Assembly (NCBI GenBank): GCA_023229645.1
Contig: JALNYU010000001.1
Coordinates: 1 to 64,000 of the forward strand
Source of the DNA: Nevskia sp.
GTDB lineage: Bacteria > Pseudomonadota > Gammaproteobacteria > Nevskiales > Nevskiaceae
DNA length: 64,000 bases
Reading direction: 5' to 3'
The notes under the pieces are model-generated. The model did no database searches. It was given only the letters and a program-made list of their open reading frames with translations, and was not told where the DNA came from. The first letter of the stretch is position 1, and the number at the start of each line of letters is the position of its first letter. Below, in pieces: positions 34,586 through 44,385 of the stretch. The translations under genes and the position numbers were made by a program.

Positions 34586-35650
34586 CTACGGCATTGCAAC
34601 AAACGAGTTAATTGCAGTGTCGACGAGCGTGGCAGGGACATCTAGGACTCCCGGGTCCTCGATGTTCTGCAGTACAGCAATGAACCGGCGTCCAGTAGGC
34701 ACGTGCGTAAGCACAGTCGCCTCCGAGAGCACGTTTTTGCGCCCAACCCTCGTACCAATACCAATCTTCGTCTGGTTTACTTGGTAGCTCTTCGGCGGAA
34801 GACCGCGTCGGATCCAGTCGAGAAACGCCGAGTCGAAACCAGCAGCTTCCGACAGAAGCGCGAGCATCGACGAGCAGTTCGCATTACTCCCCGTGAGCGT
34901 CCCCTGCAGCAGGTGAGCGTAGAGATTCGCGGTGTCGAAGCAAGTTATGCCTTGCGCGGTGGGTGTGTCGTTCACGCAGGGCACACGGACTGGCGGCCAA
35001 GCTCCGATGTACGTTCCTGCAAGCCAAATCCCGGCCTTGGCTGGAGGAAAAAAGAAACCTGCGCGTTCCAGGCAGCCGTTGAGCCAGCTGTACCCCAACG
35101 CCATGATGCATTTGCCAGCGGCGCCGTTGTCGCTCTTGACGATCATGTCGCGCATGTCCGTCGTGAACGATCCTCGAAGAGCGAACGCGAATCCGCCACC
35201 TATACGCGGCACTGCGCTGAATATTGAGCCGTAGGTGGGCAGCCGCATCTCATTTGTCACCTGGGGCGCTGCGGCGGAGATGAGAGCGGATGACGCATCA
35301 ATAACGGGGTCAAACAGGGCTCGAGCCCGAGCAAATGCCGCCGCCGGAGATGCGGCGTTGGTGATCTCGTCATTCTCGTTCATCGCTCTGAGCAACTCGA
35401 ATGCTGCGTACATCGCACCAATCTTCGGGAGGCTCCCAGAATAGAACATGTCGCTAAAGTTCATCCCGGCATGCAAGAAATCGAAATTACCGCCCTGTTC
35501 GTTCACGGCGACAAGCGATAACGCGGGCAAAGGCAGGCCTGGAAACTGAAGCGCGACCGCTGCCTTTGCGGCTTCAAGTGCGACTCCGAGCTTAAAGTCG
35601 TCTCCTAGGAGAGTTGGGTAAGGAGCGGATGGAAGAGGGCTTGTCGGCAT
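34586..35650 (-). CDS. SxxK serine hydrolase, beta-lactamase/transpeptidase fold
   Basis: The 354-aa protein has the three motifs of penicillin-recognising serine enzymes in order: Ser73-Leu-Pro-Lys76 (SGSLPKIGAMYA), Ser173-Asp-Asn175 (VKSDNGAAGK) and a KTG-like TKIGIG at 294-299. The spacing fits a class A beta-lactamase-like fold. Unlike secreted relatives it has no signal peptide; the N-terminus is Pro/Ser-rich. It lies 157 bp downstream of the 959-aa gene on the same strand. It could be an amidase, esterase or peptidase acting on a product of the cluster. The substrate is unknown. Confidence 0.65.
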   Translation of the reverse strand: MPTSPLPSAPYPTLLGDDFKLGVALEAAKAAVALQFPGLPLPALSLVAVNEQGGNFDFLHAGMNFSDMFYSGSLPKIGAMYAAFELLRAMNENDEITNAASPAAAFARARALFDPVIDASSALISAAAPQVTNEMRLPTYGSIFSAVPRIGGGFAFALRGSFTTDMRDMIVKSDNGAAGKCIMALGYSWLNGCLERAGFFFPPAKAGIWLAGTYIGAWPPVRVPCVNDTPTAQGITCFDTANLYAHLLQGTLTGSNANCSSMLALLSEAAGFDSAFLDWIRRGLPPKSYQVNQTKIGIGTRVGRKNVLSEATVLTHVPTGRRFIAVLQNIEDPGVLDVPATLVDTAINSFVAMP

Positions 35651-35807
35651 TTGGATCTCCCTGAAGTGCGGTCGCAGCGTCGCGCGGACGGCTCAAGTCC
35701 GCGTCGGACATCGGACAGGCGCTGCAGGCTCAGTTGGTGGATGTAAGCGTATGGCGTTGCCTTCAGAACTGAAACTTTAAGGAAAGTCTGCACGACGCGA
35801 CGAAGAT

Positions 35808-38687
35808 TCAGAGCGGCGGGATATCCGTCGCGGCGCGCCCGATCCGCCCAAGCGGGTCAACGACCTTCACGGTGAGACGGACCGTTTGTCCAGGCGGTCG
35901 CTGGATCCAGGCATAGAAGCGCATGCCGGGCGGTAGCGCCAGCGCAGCAATCCCGTGCTCTTCTCCGGCCGCGGGCACCTTCGGGAGATCGGCGGGGCTG
36001 GCAGCGACAGGAACGGCGTCCAGCGTCCGGCGAGCACGGTGCAGATCTACGCCGGCCGCATCCACCACCTCCAGGATCAAGCGATGCGGCCCGAGCGGCG
36101 TTGCCTCCCTGGGTGCGGACGTAGTCCAACTGACGAGACTCTCTCCGGCCGTCGAGGTCGGCTCGTTGACGCGGAGTTCCGCGATACCTGGGGCGCCCTC
36201 GGGGACGAGGAGGATGCGCGCGGCGGCCGAGGCTTCCGAACGCCCGCCGACCACCCCGTCGTCCGGCCGGTCCGGTGCTCGGACGGCGGCCCGGTACCAG
36301 ATGGGCCGCCATCCTGGCGAGACGTCGCCGTCGAAGAAAACCACGTTGCCGTCCCCATCGGGCGCGCCGTGCGCGGGCAGAGGCGGGCCCATGCCGTCGA
36401 AGTCTGCAGGCGGCTCCGCGGATCGAATGCGCCGGATCTCGACCACGCCGCCGGGAAAGACGTCGCCGACGCGCACCCGGATCCGACCCGGCTCGTCGGC
36501 GAAATCAAGAGCGAGGGTGGGTGCGCTCGGAATTTCCAGCCGGGGCACGGCGACCGGTGCGAAGACTCCCCAAGCGCGCGGCCATCCCGATTCGGTCCGG
36601 TTCTGGCCGGCGGCGAGCACGGCGAACAAATGGATCACGCGTGACCCGCGCGGCAGGCTGGCTTCGTGGCGGACGACGCCAGCCGCCTGCGGCACGAGAT
36701 CCGAGGTGACCCGGCGAAAGGCGCCGCGGACCACGCCCGGCGCGCTCGCGAAGTCGAGTTCGCGCAGAGTCTCCATGCGGCCGGTGAAGGGCGCCTCGAT
36801 GTCGATGGCCGGCCGACCGAAGGCGCCGAGCAGCGCTGTCTCCGTCGCCTCGTACACCACGTAGCCCTCGGCGAAGGGCACGCTCGGCCAGGAGATCACG
36901 AAGCGGCCAACCCCAGCCGCGTCGGGCAGGCTCGCCCAGCGCGGCGCCTCGATCAGCGGCGCCGGCGGCGGGGCCGGATTCCACACCCGCGTCGTCCGCG
37001 TCCCGCCGAACTGGCTGACGAGGAGCCCAGCGATGTAGGTCTGGTGCACATGCGCCTGGCCGCGGGCGCGCACCCCCAAGTCGCGCCAGCGCTGGCCGTC
37101 GGCGAAGTCGACCGGAACAGCCGCGGTCCAGCGGTAGAACCGAACCTCGGGGCCGCTTCCCGGCCGGTCCTGCGGGGCGCCCCAGCCGGTCGGCGCGCGG
37201 TTCTGGTCCAGCGGCACCACGTCGGTGCCCGCGACGTCGGCTTGGTCCTTCCCGGCGAAGGTCGCCCGGACGCGCGCGGCCTCAGCGCCGGGCGGATCCG
37301 CAAAGGCGCCGACTAGCTCGACGAACTCCGGGCTTCGGTCCGACCAGTCCCAGGCGAAGTCGACGGTGAGCGCGCCCGCCTCGGTGAGCGCGACGGAGAC
37401 GACCGTCGGCGCCGCTGGCTCGTCCTTCGGAGCGGAATAGGCGACCTCGCTCCAGTCGCTCCAGCGGCCGAAGAGGTCCTGCGCGGCGACGAGGTAGATG
37501 ACGTCGAAGCCGAGCGGCGCGACGATGGTGCGCGGTGGATTCTGGACGGTGGCCGAGCGCGCTACGTGGTCGAGGAACTCGACGGGGACGCTTTCGTCGA
37601 TGGCTCCCGGCGTGAAGGTCAGCCAGCCGCCGACCTCGGGCGGCCGCCGCGTCAGCATGATGCGCCGGCCCGTCATCTCCGGGCCGTAGCGGCCTATCGC
37701 GTAGCTCACCGCCTCCGACTGCTCCGGCGCCAGCGCGCCGGGCGGCAGCGCGGCTGGCCGGTCCCAGCGAATCGCGACGGTTTCGAGCGCCGGGGCGTCG
37801 ATGCTCTGCGGCCGGGTCATGCTCTTGCGGGCGGCGAATAGGCCGGCCGGCGCCGGCACCGGGTCGGTGAGCGCGGCGGGACGGACGACATCGGCGAATT
37901 CCATCTCTGGCAGGTCGGGCCGAAGGCGATGGCGCACCGACACCATGTAGAGGTCGCCGATTTCCACCGGCATATCGAGCGCTGTGCCGAAGCCGAATCC
38001 GAGCGCGGCGAGTGGATCGGTTCCGGCGCTCATTGCCAGCAGCCGTAGCGGGTGCCAGCGGCCTCGCCCGCCGTCGCCGCTCGGCCGTCCGACAACGTCG
38101 TTGAGGAGAAGCCGGGGCATCAAACGGGCGAGGTCGTCCCGCTCCTCTATGCTGAAGTCGAAACGCTCGGAGGGCGGCGCGGAGTGGAGCATGGAATGCA
38201 GCCCTTCGAGCAGTTTGCCGCGCATCAGGAGGCCGAAGAATTTTTCGATGTTGGGCTCATCCCACGACGGAAGGGCGAGGCCGTCGCGGTCGTGGTCCGG
38301 CCAGCCGATAGGCGGCGCCCCAAGTTTCAGCCGACGAAGAGCTGCATCGATCGGCGACAACGGCTCGGTAATCGGCCCCTGCTGCTTCAGGGAATAGGGC
38401 GTGTCGGCCCAGCCGTCGTCGACGGGCAACCCAACGATTTCGAGAGGTTCCCAATCCGGTTGGTTTGCGAGTTCCTGCTTGCTCTTGCTGATGTCGGGAT
38501 TGCGGAGGCGCCAGACCGTGAAGGGCTGCTCGGGCAGGCCGAATTCAGGATTGAACATCCAGCGCAATTGCAGGGGCAGCCGACCGCGGTCGGCACCGAG
38601 GCCGTGCTGCTCCTCGCCCCAGTTGATGGCGGCGGCGCGGGCGTTCAGGACGCCGAGGGCGCCATCGATGACGTAGCGTTGCACCAT
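35808..38687 (-). CDS. 959-aa protein of unknown function, Fn3-like beta repeats
   Basis: I do not recognise a family. The first 300 residues are mixed, with several Trp-rich segments. From about 310 to the end there are successive beta-rich blocks of about 90-110 residues that resemble fibronectin-III/Ig-type modules, with proline-rich junctions (PAPPPAPLIEAPRWASLPDA) and strand patterns such as GRFVISWPSVPFAEGYVVYE. There is no signal peptide or membrane segment. The ATG overlaps the stop of the 1778-aa gene by one base (TAATG), so the two are made together, perhaps as partners of an extracellular or particle-like structure. Confidence 0.6.
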   Translation of the reverse strand: MVQRYVIDGALGVLNARAAAINWGEEQHGLGADRGRLPLQLRWMFNPEFGLPEQPFTVWRLRNPDISKSKQELANQPDWEPLEIVGLPVDDGWADTPYSLKQQGPITEPLSPIDAALRRLKLGAPPIGWPDHDRDGLALPSWDEPNIEKFFGLLMRGKLLEGLHSMLHSAPPSERFDFSIEERDDLARLMPRLLLNDVVGRPSGDGGRGRWHPLRLLAMSAGTDPLAALGFGFGTALDMPVEIGDLYMVSVRHRLRPDLPEMEFADVVRPAALTDPVPAPAGLFAARKSMTRPQSIDAPALETVAIRWDRPAALPPGALAPEQSEAVSYAIGRYGPEMTGRRIMLTRRPPEVGGWLTFTPGAIDESVPVEFLDHVARSATVQNPPRTIVAPLGFDVIYLVAAQDLFGRWSDWSEVAYSAPKDEPAAPTVVSVALTEAGALTVDFAWDWSDRSPEFVELVGAFADPPGAEAARVRATFAGKDQADVAGTDVVPLDQNRAPTGWGAPQDRPGSGPEVRFYRWTAAVPVDFADGQRWRDLGVRARGQAHVHQTYIAGLLVSQFGGTRTTRVWNPAPPPAPLIEAPRWASLPDAAGVGRFVISWPSVPFAEGYVVYEATETALLGAFGRPAIDIEAPFTGRMETLRELDFASAPGVVRGAFRRVTSDLVPQAAGVVRHEASLPRGSRVIHLFAVLAAGQNRTESGWPRAWGVFAPVAVPRLEIPSAPTLALDFADEPGRIRVRVGDVFPGGVVEIRRIRSAEPPADFDGMGPPLPAHGAPDGDGNVVFFDGDVSPGWRPIWYRAAVRAPDRPDDGVVGGRSEASAAARILLVPEGAPGIAELRVNEPTSTAGESLVSWTTSAPREATPLGPHRLILEVVDAAGVDLHRARRTLDAVPVAASPADLPKVPAAGEEHGIAALALPPGMRFYAWIQRPPGQTVRLTVKVVDPLGRIGRAATDIPPL

Positions 38688-41600
38688 TACCTGTCCTCCC
38701 AGGGCGCGGCGTCGAGCAGGACATCGAGTGCCGATACGTTCACCGGGTCCGCGTTTCCCTCGAACAACGGGTGATGGATTCTGCGGAGCGTCAGCCGCAA
38801 CCGGCGGCCTCTCGCTACTGGCGGGAGGATGACCAGAACCCGCGTGCCGCCCGTAGAGCGAAGGATGCGCGCGGCGAGCGGCGCTGCACCGTCTTCAGAC
38901 AACTCCAGCCAAGGCCGCTGCACCAGCCGGTAGCTCTTCACGCCGGCGACAGTGACCTCCTCGGGCAGGCCCCGGCTGCGCCAAAGAGGCTCGGTCACCT
39001 CGACCAGGACGCCGAAGGGCTGGGGTTCGGCGCCACCACCGGTCCAGATCACCGTGACGCGCGGGCGCGTCGGGCGGGTGAGGTCAGCCCAACCGGCCGT
39101 CCGCAGCGCGATCTCGAAGTCTAGATCCGCGATGGGTACGACCGCGCCTACAGCCCCGCCCTGCCCCAGGACAGCGAGCGCGGCGGGATCGGCCATATAG
39201 GCGTGGCACAGGGACGATTTCGAAGTCTTCTCGATGTCGGCCGCGAGGGCCGCGTGGCTCCTGTAGCGAGAAGTCGTGAAGCTGCGGCGCAGCGAGGGGT
39301 GGGAGGGGTCGTTGAACACCGGCTTTTGGGCGGCGTCGCGGATTACCAAGTCCATGACATAGCCGGTGACCGGCTCCAAGTCGAGGATGATTGGCACCAA
39401 CTCGTGTGGATCAGTAGTTGCCACGTCGAAAGGCAGGCAGTCAAGTAGCTTCGGCCCCCCTATCGCGTCCGGATCGGTTATCGCATCGATGAGCATTGAA
39501 TCGAAGGGCTTCACTGCTTGTGCTGTGACGGCCAGCGGACCCGCGGCGGACAGCTTGAACTCGCCCACGTCCTGATCAAAGGCATTGCCTCGCGGATGGT
39601 TGCCCGAAGCCGCCTTCACCCAGGCGTAGATCTCGGCGTCATAAGCTTTGTACATACGGCGCACAGCCTGGCTCGCGAACACGATGCGGATCGGATCGCC
39701 ATAGAAGTGGTAGTCCTCACCCTCTGATGGGCTGGTCGCCAGCACGAAGGGTTCCAGGCGGTTCGGTGGACTACTGTCGGTGCGAAAGCGGAAGGTCTGA
39801 AATTGGTCTTCCGTTCCCGGCACTTCCTTGGCTTTCACAGAGTTGCCGCTCGAATCTGCCTCGGACGTGTCAACCTGATAGGTGATGACCACCGCGTACT
39901 TCGAGTCTGGCCACAGCAGGGCGCGCTTGCTCTCGTCGGCACCAAGTGCGCCGTCCACGACCTTGCGCTTTTCCGACTGAGTCGTCTCATCGAAGGAATG
40001 GCGGCGGAACTCTGCCTCGGTTGTTGCCTCGGCGACCAGTAGGCCCCAGCGACCAGGGTGATCCAACGGGTTGTCGACCATGCCGAGGTCAACGGACACG
40101 GTGCCTTCTGGCAGATTGAGCTCGAACAGAACGAAGACCGGCTGGCGGGCCAACAGAAACGGCATCCCCGCCTTGAACAGGGCCGCAACCTTAGACAGCC
40201 ACGGGCCATCCTGGTCGCGCCATTGCTCCGGCATGTCATTGATCGTGTGCACTACGCTGCCGAAATCATTCACGGAGACCTCGAAGCCAAGGTCTTTGCC
40301 AGCCGCATCGCGCGCGGCCAGCACGATTCGCCCGGTCTCGGGCGTTACGAAGATGAGTGCGCGGAGCCTGCGGATCCCATCCGTGTCGAGGCGGATCGCG
40401 TCAGGCAGCGCCTCCAGCCGCGGCAGGCCGACCTTTGCTACGAGCGTGTCGAAATCGGGATCGCCCAAAACACGAGGTCTGAGTTCCGGCTTCGTTAGAG
40501 GAGCTACGAGCAGGCGCTGATTCAGGTTGCTCCCAGCCATCACGAGCCCTGGCTTGACGTCGACCAGTGCATCCGACAGCGGCGAGCCTGAGCGCCAGGG
40601 CTCGGTGACTCTCATCTTGGTCCGGGCAGGAACCGATCGGAGTGTCGACTCATCGTCCGGCCAGGCGGCGCCCTCTAGCGTCCAGCCGATGTCAGACGGG
40701 CCAGGCGACTTCCCGTCGAAGGTCCACAGCACCGCAGCCGGGCGGGCTACGCGAGTGCAGACGTCGCCCCACTTTTTCTTCACGGTCGAGGTGCGTTCGA
40801 TCGTTCGAAGCGCTGCCGTAGGCGTGGGGTCCGGGGTCCAGTTGAGCAAGGCGAGTTGCGCTCCCTCGTCCTGGCGCATGCCCTGGCCGTTCGTTCCGGC
40901 CGAGCGGGTCCACCACACGTGCGGTTGCTCGCCAGCGTCGAACGGCTCCGCATGGGGGGCACCTGCCGAATCCGTCGCTGAGACAGCGATGGACTTGATC
41001 CGGTAACGCACGAGGCGCTGGCCGCGGCGGGCCCAGGCGTTCATGTACACCTTGTCCAATTGCTTCCCGATCTGCCCACCGCCGAACGTGCAGCCGTCCT
41101 CGACAAACGGCCGCATCTCGAACTGCAGCACCGGGATCGCGTCGATCGGTACCGTTGGGCCATCGCCACCGTCGACCGCCGCATCGCCCAAGCTGCCGTC
41201 GATCGGGCCTGCTGTGCCAGAGCCCGGTAGCAGTGCTCGGCTGCGCGCGTGCAGTGACAGAGCGCGGATCATGGGATCTGGTATTGGTGGATTGTTCGGC
41301 TTGTGCCCGAGTTCCAAGGTCACGCCGCCCTTCACCGTGAACCAGAAGAAGCGCACCCTCCCTTCCACGCGAGCAAGGACGTAAAAGTCGTTCTCAGTGA
41401 TCGTGAAACTGCCTTGCGCCGTCACCCCGATGCTGACGATAAAGAGGTGAAGCTCGCCGTCCAGTTGCAGGTTGCCCGTCAGCAGTGATGGCTTGAAGCT
41501 GATGCCGACGTCGGCGCTGGCCGCCACTTTCATGTAGAGACCGATGTCCTTCGGGCCCCATGTGAGAGCTGCACGGATGCCGGTCACGATCGCCGGGCCA

Positions 41601-44023
41601 GGCATCGGCTTCGGCGGGAATTCGGCGATGTCGCTGCCGTGGATCATCAAGTAGCCGTCCGCCTTGATGGTCGACATGAAGCGGACTGAGGCCATCAGCC
41701 CACCGAGCTTGCCGACATCGAGCCGCCAGTCGGAGGTGTCTTTGAAATTGAAGTACGCCTCTGCGGGTACGCGGACCTCGATCAGAAAGGGCACCTTGTA
41801 TTCCGCGACCACACCGATCAAGAGCGATTGTTGAGATATCTCCATGATGGCTAGAAGGCGTCCGAGCTCTTCTTTGCCGCTCTTCTTTGGCCGGCGGGTC
41901 AGGATGTCTGCCTTCATCATCAGGAGAAATCGCGGACCGGGCAGCTCCAGCATCAGGAGGCCTTTGGTGCTGATCAACGTACCGCCTTCGAGCGTGCCGA
42001 GCACGGCGCCAACCCCCAACGCCCAGCCCTCGGAATCGGCTACCCACTTACCGCCGATCGGGTTGCCATTAGCATCGATGTACCAGTCGAGCGCGGTCTT
42101 GCCGTCGTCAACGTTTCGGCGGCGTCTCACCGCGAGCACGCCGAGGATGCCGAACAGCCCAATGCCGGAGCTCGCAAGCGGAATTGGTACCGGCCACTCC
42201 ACATCGAAGCCGAGCCGAACCGAAACGGGTTTCTCGTCGGACTCCAATTCCAGCTCAGCAAATGCTCGGAGGTTAAGCGGCTCGCCGAAACTGGCGTCGA
42301 ATTTGCCCTTGAAGCCATGCTCTAGGAGCTCCAGGCTGCCGCCGCCCTGAAGCAGGCCAACGTCCAAGTGAGCGCCGAGTGCTGTCAGCGTCGGCACCCC
42401 GCCGCCGTCCAGAGGCACTCGGACACTAGCCCGGTCGATGGTGACGATACCGAGGTCTGCCTTTGGCTGGAGGCCGACCTCGAGGGTCAGCGGGTTCTCG
42501 CGCGCCATCCGGGGCTTGTCCGGCTGCAAGAAGTTGCCGAGCGGCGGCGGGATGTCGAAGCTGCCAGGATCGCTGAGGTCAAGGTTGAACCCCTGCATCG
42601 GATCGAACACCGGCTTCAGTTCCGGTTCGCCGCCGCCGAAGGCGAGACGGAGGCCGACAGCCTTCTGGCGTACGCGGAATGGATTCCGCGACTTGACCAG
42701 CGACGCGCCGCCGACATGGACGTCGATGCTGAACTCCGTCTCCAGGTCGAAGAAGAGGATCCCCTCCGTCTCGCCCGCCGCCGTCTTGGTGGCGACCAGT
42801 CTGCCCCCATGCAGCGTCACCTGCTGAGCGGTGACCCAGGCGCTACCCGCGAGCGCACTAGCGAGAGCGACAGAGGTCGCGAGATCAACGTAGCCGCTTG
42901 ATCCTGCTGCCGGCATCGCCGGCTGTAGAAGCGGTGTGAATACGGCATACGCGCCCAGTGTGTCGCGAGGTAGGTTCCGTTCGTGCGGCTCGCCGCGCAC
43001 CGAGCGCCACAGAAACCCTCCCCCGCCTGCGGCTGTGAGCTCTAGGGCAACGCGCCAGGCGTCCTTGTCGGCAGGGTCCGACCCGTCGGGAAGCGCGAGA
43101 GACAGGCGGTAGCGGATGGTGTCGGGGCCCTCGTCGAGCGGAGTGCCGAGGAAGGACGTTATCTCAGCGCCGAGCCCCACGTCACCGCGCACCTCAACGA
43201 GCACCAAGCTGCCGCGGTTGAGCCGAACGCGAATTGCGACGTTTTTGAGGAATCGTGGCCGCTGCTCCGGATCGCCGACCGCGGCGACGGAGATGTCGCC
43301 GGAAAGGCCGCCGTCCGGTCGGAAGTCCAGCGTCAGGCCCGCCGCGTTTCCTCGCGCGGCGAGCGCCGGCATGCCAGGCGGTGAGACAAAGACCGCGACC
43401 TCAGGAAAGGTGAGCACAGCGCCGCCCGGATCGTCGAGGTTAAGCGTCGCCCGAGGCATATGGAGGCCGAGCACAGTGAGCGACCCAAAAAAGGCATGGG
43501 GCGGCTCCATCACGGCTTCGAGCGCGCCCACCGCATCGTGCGACGGCTCGAGACCGGCCTCGGCATCGGGCACGCCTTGCCAGGCGGTGACAAGCAGCAG
43601 CAGCCGCGGTAGGACGAGGCGGACGCCGTCAGCGCCCGGCATCTCCTCCAGAGTCTCGGCATTGAATGGACGGGCCGGTCGTAGTCCAGGGATGCGCAGC
43701 TTTGGCGCGATGAGAGTTACGCCTACCGTAACGGATAGTCCGTCCGGCGCGGGCGTGATCGCGAATTCAACTGAGCCGACCGGCACGCCGAGAACTAACG
43801 CGTCACCGAAATCCGCTGCGCGCACGGTGACGCCCCCGTTGGGCTTCGGCGAGAGCGTGAGCGGAGATACCTTCGCGTAGCCTTTGAGCACTCCTCCTTC
43901 GAGGGGCACGACCTCTTCGAGGGACACGATGGGTTCGAGGCTGGCCAGGATCTGGCCACCATCGGAATCCGAGTCAACGCCAAGGTTGTAGCGTTCATTG
44001 ACGAATGTCAGCAGCGTTCTCAT
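38687..44023 (-). CDS. Giant 1778-aa protein of unknown function, beta-rich
   Basis: I do not recognise this protein securely. The frame is open to 44164, but the ATG at 44023 has a GAGG upstream and gives a sensible start (MRTLLTFVNERYNLG). Residues about 1-950 are long amphipathic beta patterns rich in Gly/Leu/Val (LDVGLLQGGGSLELLEHG, FTITENDFYVLARVEG), recalling the large DUF6603-type proteins. The rest has alternating Ig-like and mixed blocks ending LDVLLDAAPWEDR. There is no signal peptide and no clear catalytic motif. It is coupled to the 959-aa gene. Its size and composition suggest a structural or binding role. Confidence 0.6.
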   Translation of the reverse strand: MRTLLTFVNERYNLGVDSDSDGGQILASLEPIVSLEEVVPLEGGVLKGYAKVSPLTLSPKPNGGVTVRAADFGDALVLGVPVGSVEFAITPAPDGLSVTVGVTLIAPKLRIPGLRPARPFNAETLEEMPGADGVRLVLPRLLLLVTAWQGVPDAEAGLEPSHDAVGALEAVMEPPHAFFGSLTVLGLHMPRATLNLDDPGGAVLTFPEVAVFVSPPGMPALAARGNAAGLTLDFRPDGGLSGDISVAAVGDPEQRPRFLKNVAIRVRLNRGSLVLVEVRGDVGLGAEITSFLGTPLDEGPDTIRYRLSLALPDGSDPADKDAWRVALELTAAGGGGFLWRSVRGEPHERNLPRDTLGAYAVFTPLLQPAMPAAGSSGYVDLATSVALASALAGSAWVTAQQVTLHGGRLVATKTAAGETEGILFFDLETEFSIDVHVGGASLVKSRNPFRVRQKAVGLRLAFGGGEPELKPVFDPMQGFNLDLSDPGSFDIPPPLGNFLQPDKPRMARENPLTLEVGLQPKADLGIVTIDRASVRVPLDGGGVPTLTALGAHLDVGLLQGGGSLELLEHGFKGKFDASFGEPLNLRAFAELELESDEKPVSVRLGFDVEWPVPIPLASSGIGLFGILGVLAVRRRRNVDDGKTALDWYIDANGNPIGGKWVADSEGWALGVGAVLGTLEGGTLISTKGLLMLELPGPRFLLMMKADILTRRPKKSGKEELGRLLAIMEISQQSLLIGVVAEYKVPFLIEVRVPAEAYFNFKDTSDWRLDVGKLGGLMASVRFMSTIKADGYLMIHGSDIAEFPPKPMPGPAIVTGIRAALTWGPKDIGLYMKVAASADVGISFKPSLLTGNLQLDGELHLFIVSIGVTAQGSFTITENDFYVLARVEGRVRFFWFTVKGGVTLELGHKPNNPPIPDPMIRALSLHARSRALLPGSGTAGPIDGSLGDAAVDGGDGPTVPIDAIPVLQFEMRPFVEDGCTFGGGQIGKQLDKVYMNAWARRGQRLVRYRIKSIAVSATDSAGAPHAEPFDAGEQPHVWWTRSAGTNGQGMRQDEGAQLALLNWTPDPTPTAALRTIERTSTVKKKWGDVCTRVARPAAVLWTFDGKSPGPSDIGWTLEGAAWPDDESTLRSVPARTKMRVTEPWRSGSPLSDALVDVKPGLVMAGSNLNQRLLVAPLTKPELRPRVLGDPDFDTLVAKVGLPRLEALPDAIRLDTDGIRRLRALIFVTPETGRIVLAARDAAGKDLGFEVSVNDFGSVVHTINDMPEQWRDQDGPWLSKVAALFKAGMPFLLARQPVFVLFELNLPEGTVSVDLGMVDNPLDHPGRWGLLVAEATTEAEFRRHSFDETTQSEKRKVVDGALGADESKRALLWPDSKYAVVITYQVDTSEADSSGNSVKAKEVPGTEDQFQTFRFRTDSSPPNRLEPFVLATSPSEGEDYHFYGDPIRIVFASQAVRRMYKAYDAEIYAWVKAASGNHPRGNAFDQDVGEFKLSAAGPLAVTAQAVKPFDSMLIDAITDPDAIGGPKLLDCLPFDVATTDPHELVPIILDLEPVTGYVMDLVIRDAAQKPVFNDPSHPSLRRSFTTSRYRSHAALAADIEKTSKSSLCHAYMADPAALAVLGQGGAVGAVVPIADLDFEIALRTAGWADLTRPTRPRVTVIWTGGGAEPQPFGVLVEVTEPLWRSRGLPEEVTVAGVKSYRLVQRPWLELSEDGAAPLAARILRSTGGTRVLVILPPVARGRRLRLTLRRIHHPLFEGNADPVNVSALDVLLDAAPWEDR

Positions 44024-44385
44024 CGGCTGGCGTCCTCGACTGGATTGGCGGCGGCAACTCGACTGGATTGGCGGCGGCAATGTTAGCAGCTCCCGCCGCA
44101 GACCATCACTCTCAAAGTTAGGGATGAACTTCAGCTGCAAACCAGGTACAAGCTTCACCTGCAAACAACGCGTATGAGGCGTCGACTAATGGGACGCGGC
44201 GCCACTATGACCTTGACGCAGGCTGCAAATCGAGAACGTGCCTACCTCCGCACCTTCGCACGATGCGCCCGTGCCCTTGGTGCGCGCACCGCCTTCGTCG
44301 ACCCGCTGCAGCGTGAAGGCGCGGCAGCCGTCGCCCCCTTGAATCCCCGTGAATCCCCTTGAACACTGCATGAAAGGACAACGCC
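44024..44385. other. Divergent control region between giant gene and 355-aa gene
   Basis: These 362 bp separate two divergent genes. A 23-bp tandem repeat (CTCGACTGGATTGGCGGCGG plus CAA) occupies 44035-44057 and 44058-44080. A weaker repeat around CTTCANCTGCAAAC lies at about 44131-44164. Both promoters should be here. An open frame at 44174-44362 has no supporting evidence. Confidence 0.5.
44035..44080. repeat. Two tandem 23-bp repeats
   Basis: Two perfect adjacent copies of a 23-bp unit begin 12 bp upstream of the giant gene's ATG. They could be a duplicated operator or a recent replication slip. Confidence 0.8.

Noticed and set aside
34252..34645. Two opposing open frames between the serine hydrolase and the 74-aa gene
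   Set aside because: They overlap each other, lack ribosome-binding sites and show no motifs.
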